DNA from: Chlamydiia bacterium
GTDB lineage: Bacteria; Chlamydiota; Chlamydiia; Chlamydiales; Simkaniaceae
Length of the DNA stretch: 64,000 nucleotides
Direction of reading: 5' to 3'
Assembly: GCA_022601645.1 (NCBI GenBank)
Contig: JAJACH010000001.1
Coordinates: 434,001-498,000 of the forward strand
The notes below the pieces were generated by a model. That model did no database searches. It was not told the origin of the DNA and saw only the letters and a list, made by a program, of their open reading frames with translations. Shown here piece by piece: positions 18,783-29,046 of this stretch. The number at the start of each line of letters is the position of its first letter. Positions within the stretch are counted from its first letter, which is position 1. The position numbers and the translations under genes were made by a program.

Positions 18783-19032
18783 TGCTGCTTTTATCTTTTT
18801 CTCCTGTACTTGGGCTAATCAGTAAGACGAGAACAGTAATTCCAACTGCCAAGCCAATACCCCAACCAATCATGGAAGCTCCAATTGCTTCGTCTGAAAC
18901 GCGTTCATCTGTAAAGCCAGGTCTGGTCTGATCTCTCCTATGAAAGTCACCTTCGTCATAGACGGGAGGCGCACTTATCACGCTGTGAGTACAAAGTGAG
19001 AGAATTAAGACTAAGCCTACTATTCGGTGCAT
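18751..19032 (-). CDS. Exported single-TM protein with GGGSSHSHS tail
   Basis: From ATG 19032 (AAAGAG just upstream) the product has 93 residues; a longer start at 19068 would lack a signal sequence at its tip. It has a cleavable signal peptide ending near VISA. A charged segment (DEGDFHRRDQTRPGF) follows, then a transmembrane helix (about residues 51-71) and a flexible tail ending Gly-Gly-Gly-Ser-Ser-His-Ser-His-Ser. The tail is the same as that of the micro-lipoprotein at 17666-17776. It is divergent from the V-ATPase operon. Function unknown. Confidence 0.65.
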   Translation of the reverse strand: MHRIVGLVLILSLCTHSVISAPPVYDEGDFHRRDQTRPGFTDERVSDEAIGASMIGWGIGLAVGITVLVLLISPSTGEKDKSSNGGGSSHSHS

Positions 19033-19095
19033 ACTCTTTAACGTCGCAAAATTTTGGGTTTTACGCAATTGCTTTTTTCAGGTAAATGAGTTACG

Positions 19096-19725
19096 ATGGT
19101 TCATATGAAAGCAATAGATTCTGGAAAAGACAAAGTAAAAAAGATCTGTGACGTCCTAAAAAGGGAAACGTTAGAGCCTGCTAAGCGCGATGCACTCGAA
19201 CTTATTAGAGATGCAGAAGAAAAAGCAGAGGTACTCTTAGCCAAGGCAAAAGAAGCAGCTGACGAGGAGATTCGCAAGGCAAGAGAGCAAATCGCCCAGG
19301 AAAAGAGGGTGTTTGAATCCTCTCTTTCTCTTTCTGCCAAGCAAGCCTTAAATGCGCTAAAAGCTGAGATAGCAACCAAGTTGATGAGTCAAGAAGTAGG
19401 TGAGCTTATCAATGTGCAAACGCCTGAGATGAGTGCGAAACTCTTAGATGTGATCTTGCAAGCGATTGAAAAAGATGGCCTAGACGCAAATCTTGAAATT
19501 GCTCTGGCAAGAAATATAGATAAAGATGAACTTGTTAAACATCTAGGGGCATCCTCAGCTAAATTTCTTGAGAAGAATGAACTCGTTGTAGGGAATTTCG
19601 TTGGTGGTGTGAGCGTTCGCTTAAAAGATGCCAAGATCACAATCGATTTGACCGAGCAAACGCTTAAGGAACTACTTATCAACTACACTAGGGAAGATTT
19701 CCGAAGCTTAATCTTAGAATCATGA
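19096..19725 (+). CDS. atpE: V-type ATP synthase subunit E
   Basis: Subunit E forms the peripheral stalk of V-type ATPases. The 209-residue protein is highly charged and helical in its first half (RDAEEKAEVLLAKAKEAADEEIRKA, a coiled coil over about 25-75), then has a globular domain, as in the family. It opens the operon atpE, DUF2764 gene, atpA, atpB, atpD, atpI, atpK, the order I recall from Chlamydia. The start at 19096 is the most upstream ATG; ATG 19105 is also possible. Confidence 0.85.
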   Translation: MVHMKAIDSGKDKVKKICDVLKRETLEPAKRDALELIRDAEEKAEVLLAKAKEAADEEIRKAREQIAQEKRVFESSLSLSAKQALNALKAEIATKLMSQEVGELINVQTPEMSAKLLDVILQAIEKDGLDANLEIALARNIDKDELVKHLGASSAKFLEKNELVVGNFVGGVSVRLKDAKITIDLTEQTLKELLINYTREDFRSLILES

Positions 19726-20408
19726 ATCCTTTTCTTATCTCGTACTTACCGCCTTTAACCTTTCGGCAACCTCCACCAGTGAGGTTTGCTGAGTTTCTTA
19801 TTTTATGTGAAGGGAATTTGGCGAAAAAGCAGATGAGAGAAGTGAACCGATTTCGATCATTTATCGATTTGGAAAATTTATCGCGGAAATATTTTCACGA
19901 ACCTATCGACCCACGAGGAAAGCTTACTGAGTTGGCTCTTGAAGAGGAACTCAAAACCTTTCCAGAAGCAGACGTTCTAAGGATGATCAACAATAGGCAA
20001 GTGGCTTTTCAAAGAGAGGCGACTGGAGGTTTTTTAGGCCGCTATTTCCGTTTCGAATGGGAGCTTAAGGTTTGCTTAACGATTATACGAGCGAAACAGT
20101 TGAATCGATCACTGGAAAAAGAGTTGTCCAATGATGATCAAGCAGATCTTTTTGTGCATACATTACATGGAGACGCTCTCCCTTTTGAATTTGCTCAGCT
20201 TGGAGAGTTGCCATCTGACCCGATCTTAGCAAAGAAAACAGTCGATCGCTTCAGATTTGAAGCAATTGAGGAAATGACAGCGCGATCAAATTTCTCTTTA
20301 GATCAGGTATTAGCTTACGCCGCGAAATTGAAAATTTTAGAAGACTTTGAAGACTTATCACAAGAAAAAGGAAGAGAGCTCATTTATGACAACATTTGCA
20401 ACTGGTAG
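19722..20408 (+). CDS. V-ATPase operon protein, DUF2764 family (subunit C position)
   Basis: This 228-residue protein occupies the place of the V-ATPase subunit C gene between atpE and atpA. Its helical character, with many charged and leucine-rich helices, and its opening (NPFLISYLPPLTF) match the DUF2764 family found in chlamydial and spirochaetal V-ATPase operons. A role equivalent to subunit C, linking rotor and stalk, is likely but inferred. It begins in an ATGA overlap with atpE and its end overlaps the atpA start by 23 bp. Confidence 0.75.
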   Translation: MNPFLISYLPPLTFRQPPPVRFAEFLILCEGNLAKKQMREVNRFRSFIDLENLSRKYFHEPIDPRGKLTELALEEELKTFPEADVLRMINNRQVAFQREATGGFLGRYFRFEWELKVCLTIIRAKQLNRSLEKELSNDDQADLFVHTLHGDALPFEFAQLGELPSDPILAKKTVDRFRFEAIEEMTARSNFSLDQVLAYAAKLKILEDFEDLSQEKGRELIYDNICNW

Positions 20409-22137
20409 CGTTAGGGGCGCTTTTGGCAATCTGCTTCACGTCCGTTTTGAGGGGAATATCCGTCAAGGCGAGGTTGCGATGGTCTCTTTAGGAGACAAGC
20501 AGTTAAAAGCAGAGGTTATCGAAATTGCTGGCGATGAGGCCAAACTTCAAGTTTTCGAAGACACTGTGGGCATTGAAATGGGGACGGAGGTGACATTTTC
20601 TACCCTTCTCTTAGAAGCAGAGCTCGGCCCAGGGCTACTCGCTTCGGTATTCGATGGTTTGCAAAATCCCCTTGAAAAAGTGGCTGATGCAGCAGGTTTA
20701 TTCTTGCAACGCGGCATTTACATCCCCCCTCTAGACAGAGCAAAACACTGGGATTATCAGCCTATTGCAAAAGTTGGTGATGTAGTTGAGCGAGGTGACT
20801 ATCTCGGTGTGACAATGGAAGGCCGCTTTCATCACTACATTATGGTGCCTTTCAGACTGTATGGGAAATATACACTTTTGGAGATCACGACTCCAGGTTC
20901 CTATAACGTAGATCATGTCGTTGCTGTTATCGAATCAGAAAGCGGAGAGAAGGTTGAGGTAACGATGGCGCAAAAATGGCCTGTTAAAACCGCCTTAAAT
21001 GCTGGAACGAAAGTGAAGTCCGATCGGATGCTTGATATTGGCATGCGTATTGTAGATACACTGGTTCCTGTGGTGAAAGGAGGAACCTTTTGCTCTCCAG
21101 GTCCTTTCGGTGCGGGAAAAACTGTCTTCCAGCACCACTTGTCTAAATATGCTGCTGTTGATTTAGTTGTCATTACTGCCTGTGGAGAACGAGCAGGGGA
21201 AGTTGTGGAGGTTTTGAAAACGTTCCCTCACCTGATCGACCCGCACACGAATGAACCTTTGATGACCCGAACAGTCATTATTTGTAACACCTCTTCTATG
21301 CCTGTTGCTGCAAGGGAAGCGTCTGTTTATATGGGAGCCACCATTGGAGAGTACTACCGTCAGATGGGGCTTGATGTATTACTTCTTGCTGATTCTACAT
21401 CAAGATGGGCTCAGGCAATGCGAGAAATGTCAGGACGCTTGGAAGAAATTCCTGGCGAAGAAGCCTTTCCAGCCTACCTCGCCTCAAGAATCGCAGCGTT
21501 TTATGAGCGTTCAGGGACATTTAAACTACCTAATGGGGAAAAAGGATCACTGACAATTGGTGGCTCGGTATCGCCGGCTGGTGGAAACTTTGAAGAACCC
21601 GTGACACAGGCGACGCTTAATGTTGTTGGGGCCTTTTATGGTCTATCAAGAGCACGCTCAGATGCTAGACGTTATCCAGCCATTGACCCGCTCATCTCTT
21701 GGTCTAAATATATTGACGCTGTAGGGCTTGAAATGTCAGGACAGATGGATGACTGGAGCGGCTCTGTTAGACACGCCGCAAAAATCCTGAAAGAAGGCGA
21801 TGAGATAGGCAAGAGAATGGAAGTTGTCGGTGAAGAAGGGGTAACGATCAAAGATCTAACGACCTATTTGACATCTGAGCTCTTTGAGTTTGCATTCTTG
21901 CAGCAAAACGCCTTTGATAAAGAGGATGCTTACTGCCCCTTAGAGAGACAATTAGAATTATTAGAACTTGTCAAAGTGATTTTCAACGCTGAGTTTTCTT
22001 TCTCAAGTCAAGACGAGGCAAGGACGTATTTCCTCGCTCTTCAAAACCAACTGAAGAATATGAACTTTATGCCATATAAATCGGACCGTTATAAAGAAAC
22101 TTACCAGGCGATCAAGGAGCAACTAGAAGTAGTATGA
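20386..22137 (+). CDS. atpA: V-type ATP synthase catalytic subunit A
   Basis: The catalytic subunit of the V1 head. From the ATG at 20386 it has 583 residues. The Walker A motif is [11 protein letters not shown] (about 237-247), and Walker B lies around [19 protein letters not shown]. The non-homologous insert typical of A subunits (after residue 115) is present ([13 protein letters not shown]). ATG 20347 would place 13 extra residues inside the previous gene and is less likely. It is coupled to atpB by ATGA. Confidence 0.97.
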   Translation: MTTFATGSVRGAFGNLLHVRFEGNIRQGEVAMVSLGDKQLKAEVIEIAGDEAKLQVFEDTVGIEMGTEVTFSTLLLEAELGPGLLASVFDGLQNPLEKVADAAGLFLQRGIYIPPLDRAKHWDYQPIAKVGDVVERGDYLGVTMEGRFHHYIMVPFRLYGKYTLLEITTPGSYNVDHVVAVIESESGEKVEVTMAQKWPVKTALNAGTKVKSDRMLDIGMRIVDTLVPVVKGGTFCSPGPFGAGKTVFQHHLSKYAAVDLVVITACGERAGEVVEVLKTFPHLIDPHTNEPLMTRTVIICNTSSMPVAAREASVYMGATIGEYYRQMGLDVLLLADSTSRWAQAMREMSGRLEEIPGEEAFPAYLASRIAAFYERSGTFKLPNGEKGSLTIGGSVSPAGGNFEEPVTQATLNVVGAFYGLSRARSDARRYPAIDPLISWSKYIDAVGLEMSGQMDDWSGSVRHAAKILKEGDEIGKRMEVVGEEGVTIKDLTTYLTSELFEFAFLQQNAFDKEDAYCPLERQLELLELVKVIFNAEFSFSSQDEARTYFLALQNQLKNMNFMPYKSDRYKETYQAIKEQLEVV

Positions 22138-23435
22138 AGAAGATTTACGATAGAATCATCGATATCCGAGGAAACCTATTAACGGTTGCTGCAAAAAAAG
22201 TAGGCCTTGGCGAACTTGCTGAAATCAAGCGGGGAACGGGACAAACAACTTTAGCTTCGGTCTTGAGTATTGATGGAGTAAAAGTAACACTCCAAGCCTT
22301 TGAAAGCCCTCGTGGGATCTCAACTGGCGACCAGGTGACGTTTCTTGGAAAGCTTGTTCAGGCGACTTTCGGTGAGGCTATTTTGGGCCGCCGCTTTAAT
22401 GGCCGCGGGGAACCAATCGATGATGGACCAGAAGCTATGGGCACGGCAGTCGACATTGCCCAGCCATCCTTTAATCCTGTTAGAAGAATTGTCCCTCATG
22501 AGATTGTGAATACGAATATTCCTATGATTGACGTCTTTAACTGTCTGGTGAAATCGCAAAAGATTCCAATCTTTTCTGTCGCGGGAGAGCCGTATAATCA
22601 ACTCCTGATGCGGATTGCAAACCAAACTGATGCTGACATAGTGATTATAGGTGGTATGGGTCTTCGATTTGACGACTACCAAGCCTTTATCGATAACGCC
22701 GAATCATCCGGCTCAATGGAAAAGACTGTGATGTTCATCCACAAGGCGACCGACCCTGCAGTAGAATGCATGCTCGTGCCTGATATGGTACTCGCTTGCG
22801 CTGAACAATTTGCAACCCGTGATAAAAATGTTCTCGTGCTCTTAACGGATATGACGGCTTTTGCTGACTCGATCAAAGAAATCATGATCACGATGGATCA
22901 GGTCCCATCTAATAGGGGCTATCCAGGATCTCTTTATTCAGATTTAGCGTCTCGCTATGAGAAAGCGGTTGATATCGATGGATCTGGTTCAATCACGCTG
23001 ATTGCAGTCACGACAATGCCTGGCGGCGATGTAACACATCCGATTCCCGATAACACCGGTTACATCACCGAAGGACAATATTACCTCCACGGTGGAAGAA
23101 TTGATCCATTTGGCTCATTGTCGCGCCTAAAACAGCAAGTGATTGGCGAGGTAACTCGGAGTGATCATGGCGATATTGCAAACGGGATGATTAGACTATA
23201 CGCCGAATCTAAAAAAGCGATAGAAAGACAATCGATGGGCTTTAGACTGTCAAAGTGGGATCAAAAACTTCTCAACTATTCAGAGCTGTTTGAAGACCGG
23301 ATGATGAATTTAGAGGTAAATATCCCTTTAAATGAAGCTTTAGATTTAGGTTGGAAAACGCTCAAAGAGTGCTTTGATTCACACGAGGTAGGGATTAAAG
23401 AAGCTGTCATCGATAAGTATTGGCCGAATGATTAA
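22134..23435 (+). CDS. atpB: V-type ATP synthase subunit B
   Basis: The non-catalytic head subunit that alternates with subunit A. The 433-residue protein has the expected degenerate P-loop region ([14 protein letters not shown]) instead of a Walker A motif, and a conserved tail region with [13 protein letters not shown] and [22 protein letters not shown]. The start overlaps the atpA stop (ATGA) and the end overlaps atpD by 8 bp. Confidence 0.97.
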   Translation: MKKIYDRIIDIRGNLLTVAAKKVGLGELAEIKRGTGQTTLASVLSIDGVKVTLQAFESPRGISTGDQVTFLGKLVQATFGEAILGRRFNGRGEPIDDGPEAMGTAVDIAQPSFNPVRRIVPHEIVNTNIPMIDVFNCLVKSQKIPIFSVAGEPYNQLLMRIANQTDADIVIIGGMGLRFDDYQAFIDNAESSGSMEKTVMFIHKATDPAVECMLVPDMVLACAEQFATRDKNVLVLLTDMTAFADSIKEIMITMDQVPSNRGYPGSLYSDLASRYEKAVDIDGSGSITLIAVTTMPGGDVTHPIPDNTGYITEGQYYLHGGRIDPFGSLSRLKQQVIGEVTRSDHGDIANGMIRLYAESKKAIERQSMGFRLSKWDQKLLNYSELFEDRMMNLEVNIPLNEALDLGWKTLKECFDSHEVGIKEAVIDKYWPND

Positions 23436-24039
23436 ATTAACAAAAATGGGGCTTAGGGATGAGCAGTTAAAGCTTGCCCAGCTCACCAAATACCTTCCAA
23501 CCCTCCAGCTGAAAAAAGCGATGCTCCAGCTTGAAGTGAATCAAGTGAACTTGGAGATTGAAGAGCTTAAGGCTAAGATGGAGGAAAAGGCTAAGCTAGC
23601 TGAAGGATTTGCCAAGCTTTTAACCGGGCGCGATACCACCGTCATCTTTGACTCGATTAAAGTAAAAGAGGTGAAAAAGACCTTTGAGAATATCGCAGGG
23701 GTTGACATTCCGATCTATGAAGGCTCTGTTTTTGAGGAGATTGATTACCCTCTTATGACAACCCCTGTTTGGTGGGACGCTGTGATTACTAAATTGCGCG
23801 ACATATGTGAGGTGCGTGAAGAAATTCGCTGTGCTAAAGAGAAAAAAATTGCTTTAGAAAAAGAACTTCGTGAAGTGTCGATCCGCGTCAATCTCTTTGA
23901 AAAGATCCTCATTCCACGCACTGAAGAAAATATCCGAAAAATCAAGGTCTTCTTAAGTGATCAGCAACTCTCTGCTGTTGCCCAAGCAAAAATGGCCAAA
24001 CGCAAAATCGAGCTAAGGAAACAGGCCCATGATTTATGA
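23428..24039 (+). CDS. atpD: V-type ATP synthase subunit D
   Basis: Subunit D is the central rotor shaft. The 203-residue product is a long two-helix coiled coil: an N-terminal helix ([25 protein letters not shown]) and a C-terminal helix with [19 protein letters not shown], the family signature. It overlaps atpB at its start and atpI by 11 bp at its end. Confidence 0.93.
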   Translation: MIKLTKMGLRDEQLKLAQLTKYLPTLQLKKAMLQLEVNQVNLEIEELKAKMEEKAKLAEGFAKLLTGRDTTVIFDSIKVKEVKKTFENIAGVDIPIYEGSVFEEIDYPLMTTPVWWDAVITKLRDICEVREEIRCAKEKKIALEKELREVSIRVNLFEKILIPRTEENIRKIKVFLSDQQLSAVAQAKMAKRKIELRKQAHDL

Positions 24040-25939
24040 CCTTAAAAAGACACTTTTCATTGGTGCAAAAGACGATCAAGGTACGTTTTTCAAAAAAGCG
24101 CAAGATAAGGGCTTTATTCAATTTATTCCCCAGTCCAAAAAACTTGCAACAGATTATCCTAAACACGTTCTAGATGCGATTCGAGCGATAAAAATCCTCC
24201 ACAAACAACCGGTTACAGAGCAAAATACAACGGTGAGAGATTTTGATGCATCAGAACTGGTCAAGAGAACGATAGAAGTCAGTGATGATCTCTCTCGACT
24301 CTATGATGAGCAAACACTGCTTACTGCTGAGATTCGCAAAGTTGAGCCTTTTGGTGAATTCGATTTCGAAGAGCTGCGAGAGCTTGAACAAACAAGCCAA
24401 CACGTTTGCCAGTTTTTCACGGTTAAACATGGGAAACTCAAACAGCCTCATGAAGATCTTATCTTTCTGACGACCAAAGCTGATATGGACTACTACATGA
24501 GCTTTGCTACCATTCGCTTGAGCATTCCAGGTCTCATTGAACTTCATTTAAGCCGGTCATTAAGTGATCTTAGAGCGGACCTTGTTGCTACAAAAGCACA
24601 AATTGCCTCTCGTGAATTTGAACTCAAAGAGCTTGCTCACTATGAGGAGTTCCTTCGAGAAGAGTACAAGGCTATTTTAGACACCTACCACTTAAAATTT
24701 GCAAAAAATGAAGTTGCAGACCACTTTGAAGGTGGCCTTTTTTCTGTGGAAGGCTGGGTGCCTGTCAATAAAGAGAATGAATTAGACGAATTAATGGCTG
24801 AATTTGCCATCCACCACGAAGAAATCTCCCTTGACCCACATGATCGTAAGCCAACCTGCATGGAGAACAAAAAATCAGACAAGATTGGCGAGGATCTGGT
24901 TCATATATACGATACACCATCGGTTACGGATAAAGATCCCTCTCGGTGGGTACTTTGGGCTTTTGCGCTCTTTTTCGCCATCATCGTGGCTGATGCAGGG
25001 TATGGATTTATCTATCTTCTTGGCGCACTTTTCTTGAAGTGGAAAGTCAAAAAACCGACACCTGGGATGAAACGCTTTTTCAATCTCTTTACTCTGCTTG
25101 CTTGTTTCTGCATTGGATGGGGTGTCTTGACCGCAAGCTTCTTTGGCATGGAACTGCCTCCGACAAATCCTCTAAAAAAAGTCTCCATTACCCATTATTT
25201 GGCTATTGCAAAATCTGAGTACCACCTCAAGAAAAAAGACGATGTGTATCAAGATTGGCTCAAAAAATACCCAAGTATGGCAAACGCTACAAATGGCGAA
25301 CAGGTTCTAATCGATGGACGCAATAAAGACGGTAAATACGAAATCTTAGACGAGTACTACGACAATATCTTAATCGAACTTGCCATCGTTATCGGAATTA
25401 TTCACATCATCTTGTCCCAACTCCGCTTTGTAAGGCGGGAGTATTCGGGACTTGGGTGGTGTATTTTTATGATTGGGTGTTATCTATACTTTCCAAGCGT
25501 TGTGCAGTGTACAACCATGGTGAATTTCCTCGGCATCATGGGCAAACACTTAGCGACCATTGTTGGATTGCAGATGCTCATTATCGGGGCATCCATGGCT
25601 GTTTTAGCCGCGATTATCCAACACGGCTTTAAAGGCATTGAAGAAGTGATGAAATCAATCCAAATTTTTGCAGACGTTCTTTCCTACTTACGCCTCTACG
25701 CGTTAGGCCTTGCCTCTATGATTCTAGCTGATACCTTCAACCATATGGATGAGGTCGTTGGTTATGCTGCAGGCATTGTGGTCTTAATCGCAGGTCACTG
25801 CGTTAACATCGTATTGGGGATTATGGGAGGAACTATTCACGGGCTCCGTCTCAATTTCCTAGAGTGGTACCATTATTCTTTCGAGGGAGGCGGCAAACGC
25901 TTTGAGCCCCTAAAATTACTTAAAAGGAGACTTACATGA
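24029..25939 (+). CDS. atpI: V-type ATP synthase subunit I (a-subunit)
   Basis: Subunit I is the membrane stator that forms the ion half-channels. The 636-residue protein has a long soluble N-terminal half with coiled coil, then about seven transmembrane segments from residue 310 onward. The region FADVLSYLRLYALGLASMILADTFN includes the Arg expected to face the rotor carboxylate. The C-terminus (GLRLNFLEWYHYSFEGGG) is the family signature. A soluble loop of about 70 residues stands between the first membrane segments. It is coupled to atpK by ATGA. Confidence 0.93.
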   Translation: MIYDLKKTLFIGAKDDQGTFFKKAQDKGFIQFIPQSKKLATDYPKHVLDAIRAIKILHKQPVTEQNTTVRDFDASELVKRTIEVSDDLSRLYDEQTLLTAEIRKVEPFGEFDFEELRELEQTSQHVCQFFTVKHGKLKQPHEDLIFLTTKADMDYYMSFATIRLSIPGLIELHLSRSLSDLRADLVATKAQIASREFELKELAHYEEFLREEYKAILDTYHLKFAKNEVADHFEGGLFSVEGWVPVNKENELDELMAEFAIHHEEISLDPHDRKPTCMENKKSDKIGEDLVHIYDTPSVTDKDPSRWVLWAFALFFAIIVADAGYGFIYLLGALFLKWKVKKPTPGMKRFFNLFTLLACFCIGWGVLTASFFGMELPPTNPLKKVSITHYLAIAKSEYHLKKKDDVYQDWLKKYPSMANATNGEQVLIDGRNKDGKYEILDEYYDNILIELAIVIGIIHIILSQLRFVRREYSGLGWCIFMIGCYLYFPSVVQCTTMVNFLGIMGKHLATIVGLQMLIIGASMAVLAAIIQHGFKGIEEVMKSIQIFADVLSYLRLYALGLASMILADTFNHMDEVVGYAAGIVVLIAGHCVNIVLGIMGGTIHGLRLNFLEWYHYSFEGGGKRFEPLKLLKRRLT

Positions 25940-26361
25940 ACATTGATATGATAGGACCTGCCATTGCCCTTGGTCTCGGTTGTCTCGGATCAGCGATCGG
26001 TTGTGGAATCGCATCCATGGCCTTCCACGGCGTGATTAGCCGTGTTGAAGAAGGGCACGGAAAATTTATGGGTATGCTTGCTATGCCTGCATCACAAGCC
26101 ATCTACGGCTTCGTCTTGATGCTCTTAATGGCAGCTAAAATCCAGGGAAAAGTAATTTCCCCAGCAGAAGGCATCGGAATAGCCCTCCCCGTTGGACTTG
26201 CTATTTTAGTGTCCTCCGTCTATCAAGGAATGTGTGCCGCAACAGGGATTCAAGCCTCGGCTAAACAACCCGCTGTAGCTGGTAAATGTTTTGCAACACT
26301 TGGAATTATCGAGTCGTTCTCGCTATTTGCCTTCGTGTTTGCCCTCTTGATTATGAAGTAA
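25936..26361 (+). CDS. atpK: V-type ATP synthase subunit K (proteolipid ring)
   Basis: Subunit K forms the rotating c-ring. The 141-residue protein is a duplicated hairpin with four transmembrane helices. The second hairpin has a buried Glu near residue 126 ([12 protein letters not shown]). The equivalent place in the first hairpin is Gln (PASQAIYGF), so there is one carboxylate per four helices, as in V-type proteolipids. Whether H+ or Na+ is moved cannot be read from this. It is the last ATPase gene, with fumC 10 bp downstream. Confidence 0.93.
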   Translation: MNIDMIGPAIALGLGCLGSAIGCGIASMAFHGVISRVEEGHGKFMGMLAMPASQAIYGFVLMLLMAAKIQGKVISPAEGIGIALPVGLAILVSSVYQGMCAATGIQASAKQPAVAGKCFATLGIIESFSLFAFVFALLIMK

Positions 26362-26371
26362 GGAGAAAATC

Positions 26372-27745
26372 ATGCGAGAAGAAGTCGATTCCCTAGGCGT
26401 TGTTGAGGTCCCGGAAGACAGCCTGTACGGCGCCCAAACAGAGCGCTCCAAGGAGAATTTCCCCATCGGCATTGAGAAGATGCCGATTGAAATTATCCGT
26501 GCTTTTGGCTACCTAAAAAAGGCTGCGGCCAACGTCAACTGTGAACTCGACCTTCTCGATGAAAAAAAGCGCGACCTGATCGTCGCAGCCTGTGATGCCA
26601 TTATCGAGGGAAAGCTAGACGAGCATTTCCCACTTGCCGTGTGGCAAACAGGTTCTGGCACCCAGTCGAACATGAACGTCAATGAGGTGGTTTCTAACTA
26701 CGCCATCTCGCAAGTCGGAGGGAAACTCGGCTCTAAAGATCCGATCCATCCAAACGATGACGTGAACAAATCCCAATCTTCTAACGACACCTTCCCCACA
26801 GCGCTTCATATCGCTGCCTACACAGCAATCAAACAACATCTCATCCCTCACCTTAAATCATTCCAAGGCGCACTCGAACTCAAAGCTAAGGCCTTTGAAA
26901 AACACGTCAAAGTTGGACGTACCCATCTTCAAGACGCCGTTCCTCTTACTCTTGGTCAGGAATTTTCTGCCTTTGCTTCGCAAATCGAGCACGGCATTAA
27001 AGCTCTAGAAAACACCCTCCCACACCTTTCTGAAATTGCCCTTGGTGGAACAGCTGTTGGCACAGGTCTTAACACCCACCCCGAATTTGCGAAAAAAACC
27101 GCCGCAGAAATTTCCAAACTAACTGGGTATCCGTTCATTTCAGCACCGAATAAATTTGAAGCCATAAGCGCCGATGACGCCATAGCAGAAGTTTCAGGAG
27201 CCCTAAAACGCATTGCATGCTCCATGTACAAAATCGCAGATGATATTCGCTATCTTGGATCTGGGCCTCGCTGCGGCATCGGTGAAATTTCCCTGCCTGA
27301 AAACGAGCCAGGTTCTTCCATCATGCCGGGTAAAGTCAACCCAACTCAGTGCGAGTCAATGACCATGGTCGCCGGCCAAGTCATGGCAAACGATGTCGCC
27401 ATCGCCTTCGGCTGCTCACAAGGCAACTTCCAACTCAACGCTTTCCGACCTCTTCTCGCCTACAACGTCCTCCAATCCATCCGTCTCCTCGGAGACTCAG
27501 CCATTACCTTCGTCGACCGGTGTCTTAACGGCATCACAGCGAATGAAGAACGTATTAAAACCCTCGTTGATCAAACCCTCATGCTCGCTACAGCTCTTAA
27601 CACCACACTCGGCTACGATAAAGCTGCAAAAATCGTCAAGAAAGCCCATACTGAAAACAAAACCCTCAAAGAAGCAGCCCTCGAACTCAAGCTTCTCACA
27701 GAAGAGCAGTTCAATGAGATTGTAGATCCTAAGAAAATGGTTTAG
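26372..27745 (+). CDS. fumC: Fumarate hydratase, class II
   Basis: FumC interconverts fumarate and malate in the TCA cycle, without an Fe-S cluster. The 457-residue product has [31 protein letters not shown] and the superfamily signature [15 protein letters not shown] with its catalytic serine loop. An AAGGAG Shine-Dalgarno lies just before the ATG. It follows atpK by 10 bp, so it is probably transcribed with the V-ATPase operon. In Chlamydia trachomatis I recall fumC at a different locus. Confidence 0.97.
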   Translation: MREEVDSLGVVEVPEDSLYGAQTERSKENFPIGIEKMPIEIIRAFGYLKKAAANVNCELDLLDEKKRDLIVAACDAIIEGKLDEHFPLAVWQTGSGTQSNMNVNEVVSNYAISQVGGKLGSKDPIHPNDDVNKSQSSNDTFPTALHIAAYTAIKQHLIPHLKSFQGALELKAKAFEKHVKVGRTHLQDAVPLTLGQEFSAFASQIEHGIKALENTLPHLSEIALGGTAVGTGLNTHPEFAKKTAAEISKLTGYPFISAPNKFEAISADDAIAEVSGALKRIACSMYKIADDIRYLGSGPRCGIGEISLPENEPGSSIMPGKVNPTQCESMTMVAGQVMANDVAIAFGCSQGNFQLNAFRPLLAYNVLQSIRLLGDSAITFVDRCLNGITANEERIKTLVDQTLMLATALNTTLGYDKAAKIVKKAHTENKTLKEAALELKLLTEEQFNEIVDPKKMV

Positions 27746-27750
27746 CAGTT

Positions 27751-28062
27751 CTATAGCGATTCGTCGGAGTGACGCCCTGCACCTCTTAATGTGGGCGCTT
27801 GTAACAAATGATTAAGTGCTGCTTGACACTGTTTCACGTCTCTTTCCATTGTTTTTGAGAGTTTCAGGGAAAGCTCGGCTTGAAAAGCACGTCCTACTGT
27901 TCGTCGTCGAGCCTCATGGAATAGTAGAGCAACAACTAATTCTGACATCGTAGTATCAAGAAGTTGCTGGGTCGCGTTTCTCCGCGCTTCTGACGGCGGA
28001 GTACTTTGTAGAAATTTAATTCTAGTTTGTATTGAGTTGAGCTTACTTGATATAGTTGTCAT
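27751..28062 (-). CDS. Hypothetical helical protein
   Basis: The preferred start is ATG 28062, with AAAGGG 6-7 nt upstream, giving 103 residues; an upstream start at 28110 would run into the adjacent NUDIX gene. The product is alpha-helical and charged, with no signal peptide or membrane segment and no motif I recognise. It may follow the NUDIX gene in one transcript (37 bp apart). Its stop lies 6 bp from the fumC stop, so the genes converge. Confidence 0.5.
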   Translation of the reverse strand: MTTISSKLNSIQTRIKFLQSTPPSEARRNATQQLLDTTMSELVVALLFHEARRRTVGRAFQAELSLKLSKTMERDVKQCQAALNHLLQAPTLRGAGRHSDESL

Positions 28063-28099
28063 TACTGCCCTTTGTATTGTTAAGTAGACTTTATCAGAT

Positions 28100-28648
28100 C
28101 TAAACATCACGGGTGTTGATGTGGAGGTTGATGCGGGATAGGAGAAAGCGGATCATGAGGATGGGATGGCAGAGTAGATGGCGGATGAAATTAGGGTAGG
28201 AAACGCTTGAGATGGGCTTTTTTAGGAGGGTTTGAGGATTTGAAAGGGCGTCTTGGATCCAGTGGGTGAACGGTGGGGGAATCTTCTTAGGAAGCTTTTC
28301 AATGTCGAAAAATTCAATGGCGCGCGTTTCATCACCTGTTTGGGGAGCGCCGCCTTCGATCATGCACTCGTAGAAATGAGTGTAGCGGGTGAGGCGGTTT
28401 AGAGGGGTGTACTCGGCGATTTTTTTGGTGATAGAGACGGTAAAACCTGTTTCTTCTTTGAGTTCTCGAGTGACGGCCTCTTCTGGCGTTTCATTTGGCT
28501 CGATGCCCCCACCAGGTAGAACCCAGACAGGAACGTCACGTCGCATGATCATGAGAATTTTTTTTCTGTCCCGGGAAATGATGATCCCCTTGACACTTTC
28601 GTTTAATGTCACTAGCCTAATATGCCATGAAGTTTTGTTTTTTCCCAT
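28100..28648 (-). CDS. NUDIX hydrolase
   Basis: The Nudix box is complete: GGGIEPNETPEEAV then RELKEETGF fits G-x5-E-x7-REUxEExGU, which binds the metal and hydrolyses nucleoside diphosphates linked to another group. The substrate cannot be predicted. The C-terminal third (about 60 residues) is basic and unusual. The start is uncertain. ATG 28648 gives 182 residues but overlaps the divergent lipoprotein gene by 22 bp. GTG 28612 gives 170 residues and avoids the overlap. The longer ATG at 28741 lies deep in the opposite gene and is unlikely. Confidence 0.85.
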   Translation of the reverse strand: MGKNKTSWHIRLVTLNESVKGIIISRDRKKILMIMRRDVPVWVLPGGGIEPNETPEEAVTRELKEETGFTVSITKKIAEYTPLNRLTRYTHFYECMIEGGAPQTGDETRAIEFFDIEKLPKKIPPPFTHWIQDALSNPQTLLKKPISSVSYPNFIRHLLCHPILMIRFLLSRINLHINTRDV

Positions 28649-29046
28649 TCCTAATTTGTTTGTTTGGCTGCCAAAAGTATTATTTGACGGTGCAAAAGCA
28701 GACCCTCGAGGTACCACCAGCTTCAGTTTTTGCCAGGACACCTGATCCTCTTTTAAAGGATCCTATGGTAGGTGAAGAACTTGTAATAGAGTGGCGCTTG
28801 ACTGAAGAGAATATGGAAAAGCCGCTGATTTTAGTGGTGCGGATGTTAATGAAAAATTATGAAGAGCGGGTGCAGTGTTTTCCGATAAGGCGCAAAAGGG
28901 GCGTGGTGTTGTTGCCTGTTAGTGGGGAAGATTTTAAGAAGTCGAAAGGGTTTTTGACTTATAAGGCGACGATTGAAACGGATCAAGGAGAGGTGCTTAA
29001 GGAATGGAAGCAACAGCTCTTTGTGGAGTTGATACGGATTGAATAA
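28627..29046 (+). CDS. Predicted lipoprotein, unknown function
   Basis: The 139-residue product starts with MKFCFFPFLICLFGC, a short signal ending in the lipobox Leu-Phe-Gly-Cys (Cys15). The mature part looks like a small beta-sandwich (MVGEELVIEWRLTEENM, LILVVRMLMKNYEERV, GFLTYKATIETDQGE), so a surface or periplasmic role is possible. No family is recognised. Both ends overlap opposite-strand genes: the NUDIX gene at the start and the DAHP synthase gene by 50 bp at the end. That compactness is unusual in this window. Confidence 0.65.
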   Translation: MKFCFFPFLICLFGCQKYYLTVQKQTLEVPPASVFARTPDPLLKDPMVGEELVIEWRLTEENMEKPLILVVRMLMKNYEERVQCFPIRRKRGVVLLPVSGEDFKKSKGFLTYKATIETDQGEVLKEWKQQLFVELIRIE

